Of a stretch of 64,000 bases of DNA, positions 52,190-64,000 are shown piece after piece. A model generated the notes under the pieces. The model saw only the letters and a list, made by a program, of their open reading frames with translations, made no database searches and was not told the DNA's origin. A program made the position numbers and the translations under genes. How positions within the stretch are numbered: the first letter of the stretch is position 1; each line of letters begins with the position of its first letter. Source of the DNA: Branchiostoma floridae (taxonomy: Eukaryota > Chordata > Leptocardii > Amphioxiformes > Branchiostomatidae); NCBI RefSeq assembly GCF_000003815.2, contig NC_049982.1, positions 14,086-78,085 on the forward strand, in the 5' to 3' direction.

Positions 52190-55100
52190 TGATCTCGGCT
52201 ACGTTTATTAACGGCCAGCACGGGGGATAAACCGGACAGGTTGTTGTAAAGTAAATTGTCGAGATGGGAATGAATGTCCAGAAACGGCCTCTACAAAAAT
52301 AAACAGAGAGTTTGCAGCAACCTTGACCAACACCCTTCATTTCCTTCACGCGTAAGTCTCATTCAAAGAGAGAGGGGATAGATATATTGAGAGATAAGGG
52401 GACAGGAGAGATAGGTAAGGCAGGGGAGGAAGGAAAGGTGAGTGCGCGCGCGAGAGAGGAAGGAACTAACTTTATGAAGATGTAGATGTAGAAGGAGGGA
52501 AGAGATATGGAGAAATAGAGAGAGGGGGAAAGGGCGATAGTAGTGATTAAATGTACTTCTTACTTAGAGCTATTCATAGGTATCCTGTATGGATTTACGT
52601 TTAACTGGCATTTGAGAACTCGAAGATCCACGTTTGAGGATTCGCTTCTAGTTTTTAGACTTCATGTAGCTTCAAAGACTTTTATTCGGACTTGGACAAA
52701 CAAACGCTACACAAGATTGAGAATCGCTGATTAATCAACAACCAAAGCGGAGCCAAAGTTACATGTTACTTTCCTAAAAGCACATTCGGACATATGGCCA
52801 AAACACGTCGCGGCTGAAGTTGATTAAGACAAAACTCGGTTATTCCTAACCGGAATTACAGAAGGGAAAATGGAAGCCATTTCAGTAATGGCTATGATGT
52901 GATGAATCGCAATTAGCCCCTGTTTGATGGCGGGCTTTCCTCCAACTCAAGGTTCGTTGCCAACTTGGCCATATTTTCCCTATGTTTAATTGCCAACGTT
53001 TAGTCACTTGGCACCTCACAGACTTGCACTCAGCCTGCATCTTTAAGGACCTTCTTTCTTGCGTCTTAATTTGAGGCAGGTCTCCAAGCGGCTTGGAAGG
53101 ATTTGTCTTACGTCCTTATTTGAGTTTGGTCTTCAAACGTTTGAAAAGTTGCCAACATAGATAAATAAAGTCAATATTGGGACTTGATAACATGTTATAA
53201 TAACGACCACTGCAGCAGCGGGACACAGTGGACTACTACTGATAACCTGTTGTTTGCCGGAATAAAGGGGAAACTTGTAACTCTTCTGAAGCCTAGTTGA
53301 AGTTTAGTTTAATTTCCTTACTTTTTAAACGTAACGTATCTAGTTTAGTGCAGGTTTGTGATATGCTTTAAAAGTGTATTCTGAAGCAACGGTGAATAGT
53401 AATTTCCAACACAATATAAGAAATTTTCGAATGTACCTTCGACAGTGGATCATAAATTTCAAAATGTATACAGCGCACCCCCTTCCCCGCCACAAGAACC
53501 TGATGTAAGTAAATTATTTTATTCATCTTGAAAGAAAGAGTTCTGTGTCCAAGATACATGCATTGTCCAATGTGACCCGAAGAGAAATGTTTAGAATGGT
53601 CTCAAAAAACGTTGTCAGATGACTGCACTTTGCCAGTGGGATCACCCCCCCCCCCTCTCGGGATACCCCTCTGCCCAACCTTCTTATATCACAGGGGGCA
53701 GGTGCATTCCTACGTACCTAATGTGGTGGATAAAAACCCGTGAAACTTTAAAATTTAAGGTTCACATTAGTTCCAGCAGTAAGAAATCGACAAGATTATA
53801 TACATCAATGATGGACAGAGGTGGCCTTAACGATGACGAATGTCCGGCCTCGGAACACAAAATTGCTGCGCAGAGTTTCGGCTACTGCTGCAAATTATGG
53901 GTTAATCTTGGGCCAAGTTCCCTCCCGTTGGTAACTTCAGGTTGTCAGAGTGTGACTTCAGGTTGTCTGAGGTGAGATCTTAACAGGGTTATTAGTGATT
54001 TATTTATTTATGTATGTATTAAAAGGTGTGTGCAACAAGATAGTACATCGATCCTTTACAAGTCCCACACCTCCAGTGTATAGTTAAAACAAGCAACAGA
54101 CTTAAAAGAAATAAGCAAATAAAGACTAAGAACAAAAAGCATTCTAACAAATGAACAGTAATTACAAAGTAATACAAAGCAACAGTAGAGGATCTATGCC
54201 CCCATGGTTTAGTGATGATTACACACTTTCTTTACCAGTACACTGATGAGGGATTTAAGATTACTGCTTTGCTACGGCAACCCTTTCCTTTCATTGGCAT
54301 GTGTTTCAATGATTCCTTCATTCACTTGTCTATTTATATCTATATCTACTTTGTTTAGATAGGGTGACTAAACCAGTATTTAGTGTAATACGTGTAGCTT
54401 ATTCTAGTTTCGGTTTATGTTAAGTTGTTTCTTTTATGTTCTGTAATCTGCCTGTATTATCTTTGTACCCACGACTAACTCTTCAGGACGGGTATAAGCT
54501 TGTTGAGCAGAAGCAATGGGAATAGAATAAAGACTAATACTGCTTTCCAATTATTATCTACAGTATGCCATTGTTACAGCTTTTCCATTGAGACATCATC
54601 TATAATCATTTTAGGAGTAAGTCGAATGAAGTTCAGTTTCAAGTGTGTTTTCTTTAACAGAAAGAGCATGTTGTTATCCAGCCATGACCTCACCGGCTAT
54701 TCTAGATCCTTGTGTAAGGAAAAAAAAGGAAATAGAAAGAAAGCTATGTTTGCATATTTGTTACCAACTTACAAGGTTTAAAACAGAGGTGGCTTGTCAT
54801 AATGGCCTCTATTGAACGGAAAGAACATGTTGCTATCCAGCCATGAAGTCATTGGCGTCATTATAGATCATTGCACAACGAAACAAAGGCAAGAGAAAGA
54901 AAGCAATGTTTACATATTAGTTACCAACTCACAAGGCTGTGAGAGCAACAGAGTAGGTTTGTATTGTCATGATTCAACGATTGTTCTAGAAAGCAGCTGT
55001 TGGTGAGATCGATACAAGTATTGATGATGAAGGAGAAGATTCGGGTCATTGGTTATTCCCCAGCCGTTCGGCGGTGCCTTCTGGAAATCCGGCTCAGCCT

Positions 55101-56061
55101 TCAGGGCTTAACAACAGTAACAACATTTAACCAGATATAGATCTTACTGTAAAGGCAAATGCGCGACTAATCCCACCCAGAGAAAGACATGTCTGTACTC
55201 TCTACTAAGGAATTGGTGCTAGCGTTGTCAAGGTAGAGTAAAGAAGAACGTACAAAGAAGAAAAGCTGACCCTGAGAAAAGACCTTTGTAACAGACTTGA
55301 GTTAGCTCACAGATGTGCCTTATGTGGCAGAGACTGCCATTCTCGTACAGGACTGTCTATTCATATAGCCCTAGCTGTAGAGCTGATGTCAATTAAGATT
55401 TTACCATGGTCAATATTGATCAATGGGGCCATGTTGTGACATTGTGGACAAGTACGATATAATATACAGGACATGTTTATATCATTGATTGCAAATTAAC
55501 TGATGATGGAAATATGTTATGATTATTAGCCTTAAAATAAAGATAGTTATTGCTACGAATGTAGATTTTAAGTATATTTTCAATGACAAATATGTAATGA
55601 TACAATCGTTTGGAAATTAGTTTTTGGCTTTATATGATCCTCGCAAAAGCTTTGTAGATCTTTTATTTGAATACACGAAAAAAAGCGGAAAAAAAAGAAA
55701 CAAATGCCAAGCTTTCGAATGTCTTGCAAGCCCTGAAAAGTTTCTCTTTCATGTTAACACTGAACCAGAACGCCATATCTCCAGGGAATGGGTTGATGCA
55801 TCTGCCGTAGGTGTGCACCTACTCAGCTCATCGGCTTGGAAACGATTCAATCTTCGGCGTAACCTGACCGAGGTGGGCGCTGATCCGATTAATCCGCGTG
55901 TGAAGAGCACTTATCTGTTAATCCATCACCTTCATCACCCTACGGTCACCTCAGGTCGCGTCTGGTGGCCCCCAGGTCACGCAGACGGGATCAGAAATGC
56001 GCTGAAACCATAATTTTACAGCTAACAACTTCTCAAAACTCGATCAAGTTCTGCCAGTTAT
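52190..56061. other. No gene firmly supported
   Basis: Contains a purine-rich GAGAGA tract (52365-52535), a C run (53646-53655) and a likely LINE tail near 53995-54130. The open frame 55624-56013 has no recognised homologue or splice signals. Confidence 0.45.
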
Positions 56062-56292
56062 AACCCCTTTCCGCTCTCGCCGCGCTCTCTTTGCGGCCTA
56101 AAATGTGACATATCGCTCAACGAATTGTATAGAAAAGAAGCGAATCTTCTAACACTTTCTGTGTTTTGTTGTCTTATCAGCCACACTTTTACGTTTTGTA
56201 TGATATACCCAGTGTGAAAAAGAAGGTTAGACATATCCTATTTAGGTCGCAGTGAGAGCGCAGCGCGATCGCCGTCTAGTGGAAAGGGGGCC
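56062..56292. mobile_element. MITE with CCCCTTTCC ends (copy 3)
   Basis: Left AACCCCTTTCCGCTCTCGCC, right GCGATCGCCGTCTAGTGGAA. Interior matches copies at 43935 and 45238. Confidence 0.8.
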
Positions 56293-56444
56293 TTACAGGA
56301 CGACCTCCGAACATTCGAGAAATCTCTATGGCGGTTCCTGGAAAATGAATTTCCTTGCGCAATACCTACCGAAGATTTGGTGATCATTCAAGATAGATTG
56401 GACGTGGTTTCAAATGACAGCGAAGACATTCATTCATCGAAGGT

Positions 56445-56680
56445 AATTCAATCTCTAAAACTAGATGAAAATCTGATATTTACTCCCGGACGTTTCGAGT
56501 GCCATCTATCACAATCACAGTGACTCTTCTTCAGTGTCACTGACACTAGAATGCCGAAGAAGAGTGATGGATGTCACTTCATACGTCCGAAAGTAAATGT
56601 CCGTTTTTTATCCTGTTGCAGATTGCATTGCATTCGAATATTGTATACCTGGATGTCTAATCTTCATAAACTTCAGACAT
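56445..56680. mobile_element. Inverted-repeat element with hammerhead-like cores
   Basis: On the minus strand CTGAAGA, A, GAGT..., then CACTCGAAACGTCCG is recognisable; an inverted partner lies at 56545-56600 (GAAGAAGAGTGATGGATGTC). The tail ATACCTGGATGTCTAATC is shared with 37569 on. Sequence between is degenerate. Confidence 0.5.
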
Positions 56681-57720
56681 TCTCACGTTTTGTATCACCT
56701 ATTGCAAAGGCGTGATAGAGGTATGCTGCCTGCCTATTATGAGTGACTTGGTCAGAAACTGGCCCCTTGGTACTCTCCATCCTGTACTTTCCTGGACCCT
56801 AGTCTCTGTTACCTTAGACTTCCTTTAAGAGAAGAACTTCATTGCACGACAATTGTACATGATACAATATATGGCAACAACTATGACACAAAGTACAAAA
56901 TAGAGGTAAAGAATAAAGCTTAACAACCTAATTTACATAACAGTAAGGGCTAACATAATTCTTTGCTATAGTATTAAAATGGAGTAGGCTAATCATTAGT
57001 TACGGTATGCTTTCTAATAGCAGAGCACTCCTTGATATATTGCCTATTTTTGCATTATGGGAGTTCTGACATTTAAAGATATATACAAATCTGTTTGTAG
57101 CATCGAGTTACAAGTTCTTCCCCGTGATATGTAGTAAGAAAAGTCCTTGTGCAAAGATTTGTGAACCAACGCTATTGATGGTAACCATAGATCATACAAG
57201 TCGACGGCTTCACCAATTATCGGCGCTGAAACAAGATTGTGCGAAAATCTTGATATTAGATTGTGTTTCTCTGCAAGATAAATGACCAAGATTACAGCTA
57301 CTCTGCAACTCCCGAGTCTAATAATCAAATGTAATGGATAATAGCTGAGAGCTTTTCTTGTACACCATCTTGATAAAGCCAAATGACTCGCACGTAGCAC
57401 TTTCGCACATTATACATTTACCAATTGTGAATTTTATCGCACAATGGCGTTTGCCACCCCGGAATGGCAGCTTCAAAATGAGGTCATATATTTGGAGATA
57501 CTCTCTGCATCGTAATGGTAGGAGTTGATGAGAGTTCTGTTTTAATCAAAGCCTTTCAAATGAACCTTATAGCTTACAAAGCAGCACGTCTAGACGACTA
57601 GACAAGGATGATATCCAACTTAGCACGTCAATTTCTCTCTCGTCTCATGGGATGGCAGGAGTTCCTCTTGATGCTGAACTAAGACATTGCCATTAAAGCA
57701 CTTAAAATGGTAACTACCGA
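56681..57720. other. No gene seen
   Basis: AT-rich sequence without exon-like frames. Confidence 0.5.
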
Positions 57721-57723
57721 CCT

Positions 57724-57850
57724 GCTAACCAACCAACCAACCAACCAACCAACCAACCAACCAACCAGCCAGCCAGCCAGCCAGCCAACCAGACAGACAG
57801 ACAGACAGACAGACAAACAAACAGACTGACTGACAGACAGACAACCAACC
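57724..57850. repeat. (CCAA)n, (CCAG)n and (CAGA)n microsatellite
   Basis: Tandem CCAA changing into CCAG and then CAGA units. The matching ORF is an artefact. Confidence 0.95.
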
Positions 57851-58856
57851 GTCGTTCCAGTATTACAGGAGAGGCACATCATACTAGAAAAAAGTGACCA
57901 AATTCTAAAAAGTATAAGGCCACCTTTTAATGTGGGCTAAAACCAGGTCAGGTATGCTTTAACTGAGCACTTCAGAAAGCAGAAATTGTGTGACCGAATA
58001 TCACCTATTCCATTCAGATTGAGACCATAAAGCCAGCTCTTTTGGCAATGCCATTGTTCACACGAAAGCATTATACTACCCACGTACCACTTAAACCTTA
58101 TACCGCCATCCTTTCTCGACTCGCTTTATTCCCCCGTTGTGAAAAGTGTGTCGCCTCCCTCCCCTAACTCCGCCGTGAGGAATAATGACGCTCGCAGGGT
58201 TTCTAGAAGAGCGGCATTGTGTTACTAATGGGGAGACGGGAACTGAGAGCATCCATCAGACACGGCGCGGAATGAACAAGGCGACATGTGACGATGCATC
58301 TACCATGTATATTACAATGAAGCATTGTGTTGTATTGTATCGTTGAAGGTACTTGAGGCCATATTGAAATGGCTTTATGGATGGCATCTGAGACTGCATC
58401 GGTCTTCAAACAGACATGCTCTCTTAGGAACAACAGGGAAACATCATTATACCCTCAATCATGTATATTGAATATTATTGCCTCCTAGAAGAATAACAAA
58501 TAGAGAAGTTATTATTTCTATACCATGTTGTGTTCTCCATAATGGTTATTTTTTCAAATTGTGATAACTTAAATTCCCGAAAATGAAGGTACCTTTTTTG
58601 GTCAATGGGAGGCAATCTTTCCTACGCGCAATCATGAACTTTGGGTTTACAAAAATGTCAACCATAGAATCTAGTCAGAGTGGCCTTGTAACTGAGACAG
58701 ACGTCACAGTTCAGGGCGGCGTCTGTCCCAGTTGGGTGCCCAGACTGACACTGTGATACCAGCAGCTGAGGGTGTGTCTACTACAGCTTCGGACAGAGGA
58801 GCTTCATACGCTTTTATATGTTTCTGATAACAGAGACTACAGTAGAAGTCCGTTAG
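57851..58856. other. No gene seen
   Basis: No convincing feature. Confidence 0.5.
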
Positions 58857-58952
58857 TTTATCTATTTATTTATTGGTTTGGCTGTTCAGGATACACAGCC
58901 AGGGCTGCCCAACCTACCTATGGCTATTACAAAGGGCTAGCCCTGCTGACAA
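58857..58952 (-). mobile_element. LINE 3' end with AATAAATA-type tail
   Basis: Inverse of the tail at 25005-25110: AATAAATAAATAGATAA on the minus strand preceded by GGGCTAGCCCTTTGTAATAG. Confidence 0.6.
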
Positions 58953-59579
58953 ACACAGAGACAATACATATGGATTTGGACAGGATACTTATCAATAACA
59001 ATTTTCTAAGTTCATAAAGGATAGGAATGAAAACAAAAAAAAGAACATTTATATATACATGGTGTAGGATTACATACAAATCATCTATATCGGACTATAT
59101 AACATCACTTGTCAACAACAATATTTGCAATGAGAGGTCAGGGTCTGTTAGTTGCACAACGGATACTCGCACACTCCTGTTAATTGCACGAAACCCAAAA
59201 TCACGTGGTCGTTCGGTCCAGCTTAATATCTTCACTTTGTTGCACCATTCGGATAATTGTACGAAATGCACTGGTAAATGGGATGTGCAATTAAGTGGCT
59301 TCTGCTGAACTAAGAACTGGGCAAAGTGCCTGCACTAATCTCCATAAAGCATGATATCGCAATGGTACTTTGGTGTAATGCTATAATTACGTTTTTCCCA
59401 ATGCAAATACATCTTGGATGAGTAATAAAGCAGGAAAATTCATAGCAGTGACACAGTAGAGGTGTTATAAACAAAGCACTTTTCTCATGGGTAGCGTAAT
59501 GGATGGACTTGTTTGTCAGAGTCTGCCTTTGTTTCTTTGTCTCTCTGTCATACTTGCAAATACAGACACACGCAGGAAG

Positions 59580-59820
59580 AAATGCAGAGACACATAACAT
59601 ACACACAAACACACATATGCACACAAGCACATGCATATACGCTCACACACACACACACGCACACTGATACACACACATACACGCATAACCATAAGAGCAT
59701 AATATTATACACACGCGTGCACGCATAACCATAAAAGCATATACACACGCGTACACACACACATACACACACACACATACACTCGCTGGCGCGTGTGCAT
59801 GCACGCACGCACGCACCTCT
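59580..59820. repeat. (CA)n-rich microsatellite
   Basis: ACAC-rich tract with ACGC and ATAC variants. All open frames across it, on both strands, are low-complexity artefacts. Confidence 0.95.
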
Positions 59821-60044
59821 GCACAATTGAAAACCTCAATCCCCCTAAACAATACACGTCTCGTGACTGATAGCTTGTTTTACTTTAAATCTTGTCAGTA
59901 ATAGCTTTTACTCTATTTTCCCGAAACGGTCATTGCGCAGCTGCTATATTGACCTACTTTTCCTAACCGAAGCAAATCCAGGTAATCGCCAGACACCCTC
60001 TAAGTGTGAACAGAGAAACCCCCGGCCAGCTAGCCTCTTTTACC

Positions 60045-60260
60045 GGCCTCTCTGGGGGGGGGGGGGGGTGGCGTGGGTGTAAATGTTTTTTTGGGGGGGG
60101 GGGGGGGGGGGTTCCGGGGCCCCTGGGGATTTTTTACCGAAAAACCCCCGGGAGGAAAAAACCCCCCCCCCGGGGGGGAGAAAAAACTTCCCCTCCCAGG
60201 GTTTTTCCCACCACCCCCCCACCCCCTCACCACTTACAACCCCCCCCCCCCCCCAAACAA
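60045..60260. other. Poor-quality sequence patch
   Basis: G runs of 10-18, then C runs and A runs with no natural composition, like the end of a bad read. The overlapping ORFs in several frames should be ignored. Confidence 0.8.
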
Positions 60261-60639
60261 CAACTTACGCGAATGCCCCCCAGGGAGGCCGGTGAAGGAA
60301 GCTACTACCAGCACCCCATGTGCCGTGTGCCCCGGACCGTGCATCTATATTTTATATAGCGGGTTGTTTGCCGTCGTGCGTCCGACGATGGGCCAATTAT
60401 TTACTTACAGATTCCGTACGCGTTTCACTTATCTAGAGGGTATTTCAAGGGGTTCTCAGGCAGCTGGGCTTCTAGTTCCGCAAGGCACCAAAACCCCCAT
60501 GCTGTTGAATGACATAATCGTTTGCATTTACATTTCTGACAGAATGATTCGTATCTAAGTGATCTACGCAACCGCACATACCCTCATTCGTGCTGTGTGA
60601 TACATGCACCATAACGAATTCTCCAAACCCCCTTTGCAG

Positions 60640-60729
60640 CCCCTGCAGTACACAAGCTCCACCAGTCGTTCCTACAGTTCCATGAGAGGCAAGCCGTCTG
60701 GAGGTCCGCTTCTTTCCTCCGCTTCTGGG
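60640..60729 (+). CDS. Candidate isolated exon, Ser/Gly-rich
   Basis: 90 nt between a strong acceptor (CCCCCTTTGCAG) and a consensus donor (GGG|GTAAGT), phase 0-0. It reads PLQYTSSTSRSYSSMRGKPS and GGPLLSSASG. G+C is higher than its surroundings. I do not recognise the protein, and neighbouring exons are not apparent; chance splice sites are possible. Confidence 0.3.
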
Positions 60730-62034
60730 GTAAGTGGACTTTTGTCTTTCTGGCTCTCAAAGATCACAAATCATCAAGAATCCACGAAGTCTGTCATATC
60801 GAAGAGAATCTGCAAGCTATCTTACCATTCTTATAGCTCCTCTTCACCATGGCCCATATCGGTGAGGACCAAGGCAAAAGGGACCGGCTATTTGTTGGGC
60901 CGTGGCTTGTGCATTGAGCTGAGTCGGGATTCGGCATTGGCGTAGCGACTGTTCACATTTGCTTGGTAGACATGCTTGTACTGGGACGGCTAGCTGGTGA
61001 AATCACAGACATTGAAATATCCAGGTCACGACTACAATATGACAGAAGCTTCTAGAACCGTCTACAGAGGCCTTCACAATATATGCGGACTTTTGTTTTA
61101 GACTTTTTTTAACACTTTGAATGTAACGTTAATTCCCTAAACTCCATTGCGTTGTCAATTCTGCGATCGGTGCACGTTACTGCTTGCTCTAGCTGCTTCG
61201 ATTCCTCTTTTTGAGTACCTGTCTGTATCTCATTAGTGTCGCAGCAATATTTCATATACGTTTGACAATACGTTTTAACCTTGTGTAGTTGAAATGCCGA
61301 CATCCGACACTGTTGCATTTACCTTAAGATCCATACTTCATTATTCCGATAATTTGTTACGCGGAATTGCCGTCATTGAAACGAGTCTGCGCCTTTAAAA
61401 CAATAAATTTTGGAAGTATGGTTTGCTGAAATATTACCATTATGTCAAAGAAAAAAAATCGAAAGGCATGGTTTATCCATATACTCCACTGTATACATGT
61501 AAACAAGAAATAATAGTTACGGTTTACTCAGATATTCTATCACAAACAATAAGTGAGAAGAAGCATGGTGTACGCATGAATTCCCATGTTAAACAAGTCA
61601 GACAGTCTGTGGTGGATGAGACAGAGACAATAAGATTCGTTACATCCGACTAGCTTTAGACTGTTTTATAGAGAACGTAAGCTCCGCATTGAATGGCCTT
61701 TCTGTCTGCCTCTGGGTCTACAAAGCCTTTTATTCGATCACCGGAACAGGCAAAGAGTCTGTTCGGCGCAGGAGTAATTTTCGGCCTGGTTGCGCGCGGT
61801 GAACTTGGGGATCCCTTCCACCCCACCGCAGTGATAGGTGTGACCGGTGTGACCGGCCTCTCGGGTCTTGCACAGGAGACGTTCAATTGATCGGATCATT
61901 CTCCGGTCAGCCCACATTATAGCCCAATTGTCTGAGGCCGATCGTTTGTGCAAGGAGCCGCTTAATGGCATTTCATCGACACGGCGTGCAAACCTGTATG
62001 GTGTCTGCCTCCCGAGTGGACATGTTTTGACATA
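60730..62034. other. No gene firmly supported
   Basis: A GC-richer open frame at 61693-61890 shows no family features. Otherwise nothing. Confidence 0.45.
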
Positions 62035-62300
62035 ACGTATTTAGTCCAGTGGATAGTACGTGACGCTGCCTTTATAATCTCCAAAAGCAGATCCTACTGT
62101 GACATAAGATGGTATCAAAGCTGGTCAAGGAGTATAGCCGACCAAAGGGTGTCAGGTGGGCTCCGGTAGCAAACACACTCCTAGACCGGCTTCACTCCTC
62201 TGCACGCTTTTGATACTATCTTATGCTAGCGTAGAATCTGTTTGGAGATTACTGCCTCCGAGCCAAGAGATTGGGAGTTGGAATTACGACTTTTGAGCTC
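62035..62300 (+). mobile_element. tRNA-derived SINE (family B) interrupted by a MITE
   Basis: TTAGTCCAGTGGATAGTACG and GCTGCCTTTA before, CTGCCTCCGAGCCAAGAGAT and GGGAGTTGGAATTACGAC after. These reconstruct the tRNA-like head seen at 40053. The MITE lies between them. Confidence 0.65.
62075..62252. mobile_element. Foldback MITE with GCAGATCCTAC ends (copy 2), nested in a SINE
   Basis: TAATCTCC...GCAGATCCTACTGTGAC on the left, GCGTAGAATCTGTTTGGAGA on the right. Imperfect direct repeats CTGCCTTT/CTGCCTCC flank it, a possible target duplication. Confidence 0.7.
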
Positions 62301-62334
62301 AACCAAAATAAACGTTACTAGAAAGGGTCGCAAT

Positions 62335-62722
62335 TAGGAGTTGGTACCGTTACACTGCACCAGTACAAAACCGTTATTTTCTTATTAGACCGGAAAGCCG
62401 GACCTAGAATAATCAGTGCTGGTGAACACATAACATCGAATGGCCTCCACACGTTTTGGGGCTTAGATGGTCCAAGAAAATGACAAGAACGAAGTAGAGT
62501 AGAGTTTATAGTCCTTTTCTAGTCAAACGTACAGAAGAAGTTAGCATGAAAATAGGACTTTTAGAACGGTATTAGGAGTCGGATATTCCATCCACCATTA
62601 TATGTCATCATTGAACTGATTCCTTTCTAGCAAAATGGACCATTGTTTTGAGTATCGCCCGCTCACAAGTTGCTCACAAGGTGCAAGTCCGGACCAGGAC
62701 CTGGACCGTACAGGACCTGGAA
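62335..62722 (-). mobile_element. Degenerate hAT-like MITE of the 431-bp family
   Basis: Left TAGGAGTTGGTACCG, right part GTCCGGACCAGGACCTGGAC. It contains the family's internal order in reverse (AATGGACCATTGTTTTGAGT). Borders are approximate and no target duplication was found. Confidence 0.6.
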
Positions 62723-62759
62723 AACAAGCTATCAAGTGAACTTACCTTTTAAGACAGCT

Positions 62760-64000
62760 TCTTTTGAATAGAATTGATTGCAATGAATTTGGAGGGAACG
62801 CCTGATGAATCGTGGATTCATCGATCAAGAGAACAATTCCTTTTGGGATGTCTTAGAAGAAACCAAACGCTAAAAAACAATCGATATCCAATTAGCAAAA
62901 GAAATGTTGGTTTCAATCTCACTGCACGGAAATTAATTTTTTTCGGTCCCATGTTTATTTGCAGTACAATCTCAAGAGCATTTTGACGTATGTCGGTCCC
63001 GTATCTATCCGAATCATGCAGCTCTGAGTCATAGAAAAACATACTTAAACGTTTCTCAAATACAATTCAATCTCTGCAACTGAACAAAAGTTTCAAGTGA
63101 CATCCACCTCTCTTCTTTAGCGTCACTAGAATGAAATAGGAGAGCAATTCAATACATCTAACTAGAAAAATGGATTTACCAGACTTCCCTGTCATTTGCC
63201 ACCGTTGGTAAGTCGTGCAATCATGTCTATACCGCGTTAGCCAGGTTTGCTACATTCTAGATGCGCAACTATATAGATGTATTCTGTAACAGCCAATGGA
63301 AGATCAGCTCTCCAGTGAGCTCAACCTGCTGTTTGAGACAACTTAACTCTTTTTGAATTGAATTGACTGTAATGAATTTGGAAGGAACGCGTGATGTATC
63401 GGGGATTCATCGATCAAGAGAACAATTCCTTTTGGGATGTCTTAGAAGTAACCGAAAACTGAGAAATAATCGATATCCAATTAGCGAAAGAAATGTTGTT
63501 TTCACTCTCACTGCACGGAAATTATTCTTTTCTGTCCCATGTTTATCTGCAGTACAATCTCCAGAGCATTTTAACGTATGTCGGTCCCGTATCTATCCGA
63601 ATCATACAGCTCCTAGTCAGGGCTTTCATAGAAAAACATCCCAAACCTCCTCAAATACAATACAATTCAATCTCTACAACGGGATGTTTAAAAAAAACAC
63701 GGATCGACATTTACTTCCGAACGTTTCGAGTGACATCCATCACTCTTCTTCTGGGCCACTAGAATGAAATGGCAGAACAATTCAATACAAGTACAAGTTG
63801 TCTGTACAACTAACTAAAAAATTCATTTTACAGACTTGCCTGTCATTTGCCACCTTTGGTAAGTCTCGCTTTCGTGCAGTGTCTATACAGTCTTAGCCAG
63901 GTTTGCCACATTCTAGATGCACGACTTTTATAGAAGTAGATTTACGGTGCAAATAGCTGCGAGGATAATGACATACAATTTACCATACCTAAAACATACA
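62760..64000. repeat. Two tandem, diverged copies of a 590-620 bp unit
   Basis: Unit 1 from about 62760 and unit 2 from about 63350 share TTCATCGATCAAGAGAACAA, CTTTTGGGATGTCTTAGAAG, GTATGTCGGTCCCGTATCTA and GCCAGGTTTGCNACATTCTA. Unit 2 includes a hammerhead-like core on the minus strand (63710-63750: AGAAGA, A, GAGTG-loop-CACTC, GAAACG); unit 1 has a decayed version near 63090. The arrangement recalls the tandem terminal repeats of Penelope-like elements. Confidence 0.7.

Noticed and set aside
55624-56013. 130-codon open frame
   Set aside because: Starts without ATG context, no family features, no splice borders.
60006-60558. ORFs of poly-Gly and poly-Pro
   Set aside because: Caused by G/C homopolymers in a low-quality read.

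Overview
The window looks like animal nuclear DNA, most probably from a cephalochordate (Branchiostoma, amphioxus). It holds two multi-exon genes with GT-AG introns whose proteins resemble vertebrate SCYL2 and TRAF6. It also has a dense, varied load of transposons (a DIRS-type tyrosine-recombinase retrotransposon, an L1/Tx1-like LINE, tRNA-derived SINEs, many MITEs). Minisatellites whose units run across exon-intron junctions are, from memory, a feature described in amphioxus. Two 100-N gaps (33120-33219, 38276-38375) and two patches of poor-quality sequence (about 38380-38800 and 60045-60260) mark it as a draft assembly.

Layout. 1-18.9 kb, minus strand: thirteen coding exons of a SCYL2-like pseudokinase gene. 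The start codon lies at 17825, a probable 5' UTR exon near 18772-18850, and the 3' end runs off the left edge. All thirteen exons join in frame to give about 619 residues (N-terminal pseudokinase, then HEAT-type repeats). The 8.6-kb intron between exons 5 and 6 carries a 2.6-kb near-perfect foldback element (5143-7750) and a full-length DIRS element (7963-12866) on the gene's own strand. 19-34 kb: intergenic or long-intron DNA with nested MITEs and a 6.4-kb LINE with two ORFs (27964-34333), inserted inside the terminal inverted repeat of an older MITE (27615-34355).

34.5-41.9 kb, plus strand: a TRAF6-like gene. It has a candidate N-terminal exon (34527-34646) followed by a tandem array of its own donor junction, a RING exon (37999-38147), a damaged zinc-finger exon beside a gap, three more zinc-finger exons, and a large last exon with coiled coil and MATH/TRAF-C domain. 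The second half of the RING is missing, probably in the gap. A decayed tandem copy of the last exon lacking the MATH domain lies at 41833-42490. 44-64 kb: mostly gene-poor, with MITEs, SINE and LINE fragments, hammerhead-like motifs, microsatellites and one candidate unassigned exon (60640-60729).

The strongest shared theme is duplication across splice junctions. Four separate tandem duplications (SCYL2 exons 2, 3 and 11, and the TRAF6 N-terminal exon) each copy a splice site with adjoining exon sequence. One of them, exon 3b of SCYL2 (16116-16197), keeps the protein almost unchanged over nine nucleotide differences and could splice in frame in place of exon 3.
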